From NCBI GenBank assembly GCA_022706825.1, contig JAKJBU010000001.1, positions 61,732 to 125,731 on the forward strand: 64,000 nt of DNA, in the 5' to 3' direction. A program made the translations under genes and the position numbers. This document shows positions 63,653-64,000 of this stretch, one piece after another (position 1 is the first letter of the stretch; every line of letters begins with the position of its first letter). Source of the DNA: Bacillota bacterium. Lineage in GTDB: Bacteria > Bacillota > Clostridia > Lutisporales > Lutisporaceae. The notes under the pieces were generated by a model. The model did no database searches, was not told the DNA's origin, and saw nothing but the letters and a program-made list of their open reading frames with translations.

Positions 63653-64000
63653 TTAGGCTATACCCAGTATCCGACAGCCTTCATTTTTGATGTTTATGGC
63701 AGCGTTTATATCTCTGTCCAGTTCTACACCACAATGTTTGCATACCCAAGTTCTATCTGATAGTGCCAATTCCTTATTTTCATTTTTGCAAAAACTGCAA
63801 AGTTTACTGGACGGATACCATTTATCAATTGTAATGAGCGACTTGCCTTGTTCTGACAGCTTATACGCCAAAAATGTTTTCAACATGCCAAAACCATTGT
63901 CATTTGTAGATTTTGCCAGATTAAATCCTTGTGCCATGGCTCTCATGTTTAGGTCTTCAATTGCAACTGCGGTGTAGGCATTGGCTATCTGCCTCGACAG
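63653..64000 (-). CDS. tnpB: TnpB (IS200/IS605 OrfB) C-terminal part, 5' end outside window
   Basis: The frame is open to the right window edge, at least 115 residues. It begins inside the RuvC region 'QIANAYTAVAIEDLNMRAM' with the second catalytic Glu. It continues through the zinc ribbon (CSFCKNENKELALSDRTWVCKHCG) and the final RuvC motif 'ELDRDINAAINI', all intact. TnpB is an RNA-guided nuclease encoded by IS200/IS605-type elements. An internal ATG at 63946 is not the true start. Whether tnpA and the N-terminal half are intact cannot be seen. Confidence 0.9.
   Translation of the reverse strand: MSRQIANAYTAVAIEDLNMRAMAQGFNLAKSTNDNGFGMLKTFLAYKLSEQGKSLITIDKWYPSSKLCSFCKNENKELALSDRTWVCKHCGVELDRDINAAINIKNEGCRILGIA

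Noticed and set aside
1..64000. tRNA, rRNA or a replication origin
   Set aside because: No cloverleaf, rRNA-like conserved block or DnaA-box cluster was noticed on reading; no program was run.

Overview
The window looks like chromosomal DNA of an anaerobic, low-to-mid-GC Clostridia (Bacillota). The evidence is strong AGGAGG-type ribosome binding sites, SLH-anchored giant surface proteins, a 2-hydroxyacyl-CoA dehydratase activase fusion, DegV, C-GCAxxG-C-C proteins, a Mn-sensing yybP-ykoY leader and a molybdenum hydroxylase gene set resembling that of Desulfovibrio. No rRNA, tRNA or CRISPR array was seen. Everything comes from reading the sequence and from memory of protein families; no database search was run.

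Region 1 (1-7.1 kb, minus strand): a MalT/LuxR regulator, then a DUF2442 protein, then a giant SLH exoprotein that runs off the left edge. Region 2 (7.5-29.9 kb): mixed housekeeping and accessory genes. These are DegV; an MFS exporter behind a leader-peptide/attenuator leader; a DEAD-box helicase; two YbaK-type deacylases; DUF3842; cardiolipin synthase; a variant peptide deformylase; a lipoprotein; a MocR regulator with direct-repeat operators; a C-GCAxxG-C-C protein coupled to an MFS gene broken by one stop codon; an FAD oxidoreductase; a cysteine-synthase-like enzyme; an aminotransferase; the activase fusion; and a transposase remnant. Large non-coding foldback elements lie between these genes (11.7-12.2, 15.6-16.0 and 22.0-22.9 kb).

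Region 3 (30.1-45.2 kb, minus): a second copy of the Region 1 module. A LuxR/MalT regulator of exactly the same length (823 aa with the starts chosen here) is followed by a DUF2442 protein and two translationally coupled giant exoproteins (1924 and 2088 aa, the latter with C-terminal SLH repeats). In both copies a terminator-like hairpin sits in the short leader just before the DUF2442 gene. Region 4 (45.3-52.2 kb): a palindromic REP-like hairpin, a small repeat protein, a yybP-ykoY riboswitch with a P-type cation ATPase, then a decayed stretch with a frameshifted SLH protein, a frameshifted AraC regulator and a deleted DUF2935 gene around an intact XRE/membrane-protein pair.

Region 5 (52.2-63.5 kb): a tight minus-strand operon for a MOP-type molybdenum hydroxylase and its satellites: Fe-S/FAD oxidoreductase, zinc-ribbon protein, radical SAM protein, methyltransferase, AMP-forming CoA ligase, PpnP and a MocA-like nucleotidyltransferase-HD fusion. 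A C-GCAxxG-C-C protein is divergently encoded. The operon starts at a clear promoter followed by a structured leader with mutually exclusive antiterminator and terminator pairings, possibly a riboswitch. The window ends in the 3' part of a TnpB gene with its right-end hairpin.
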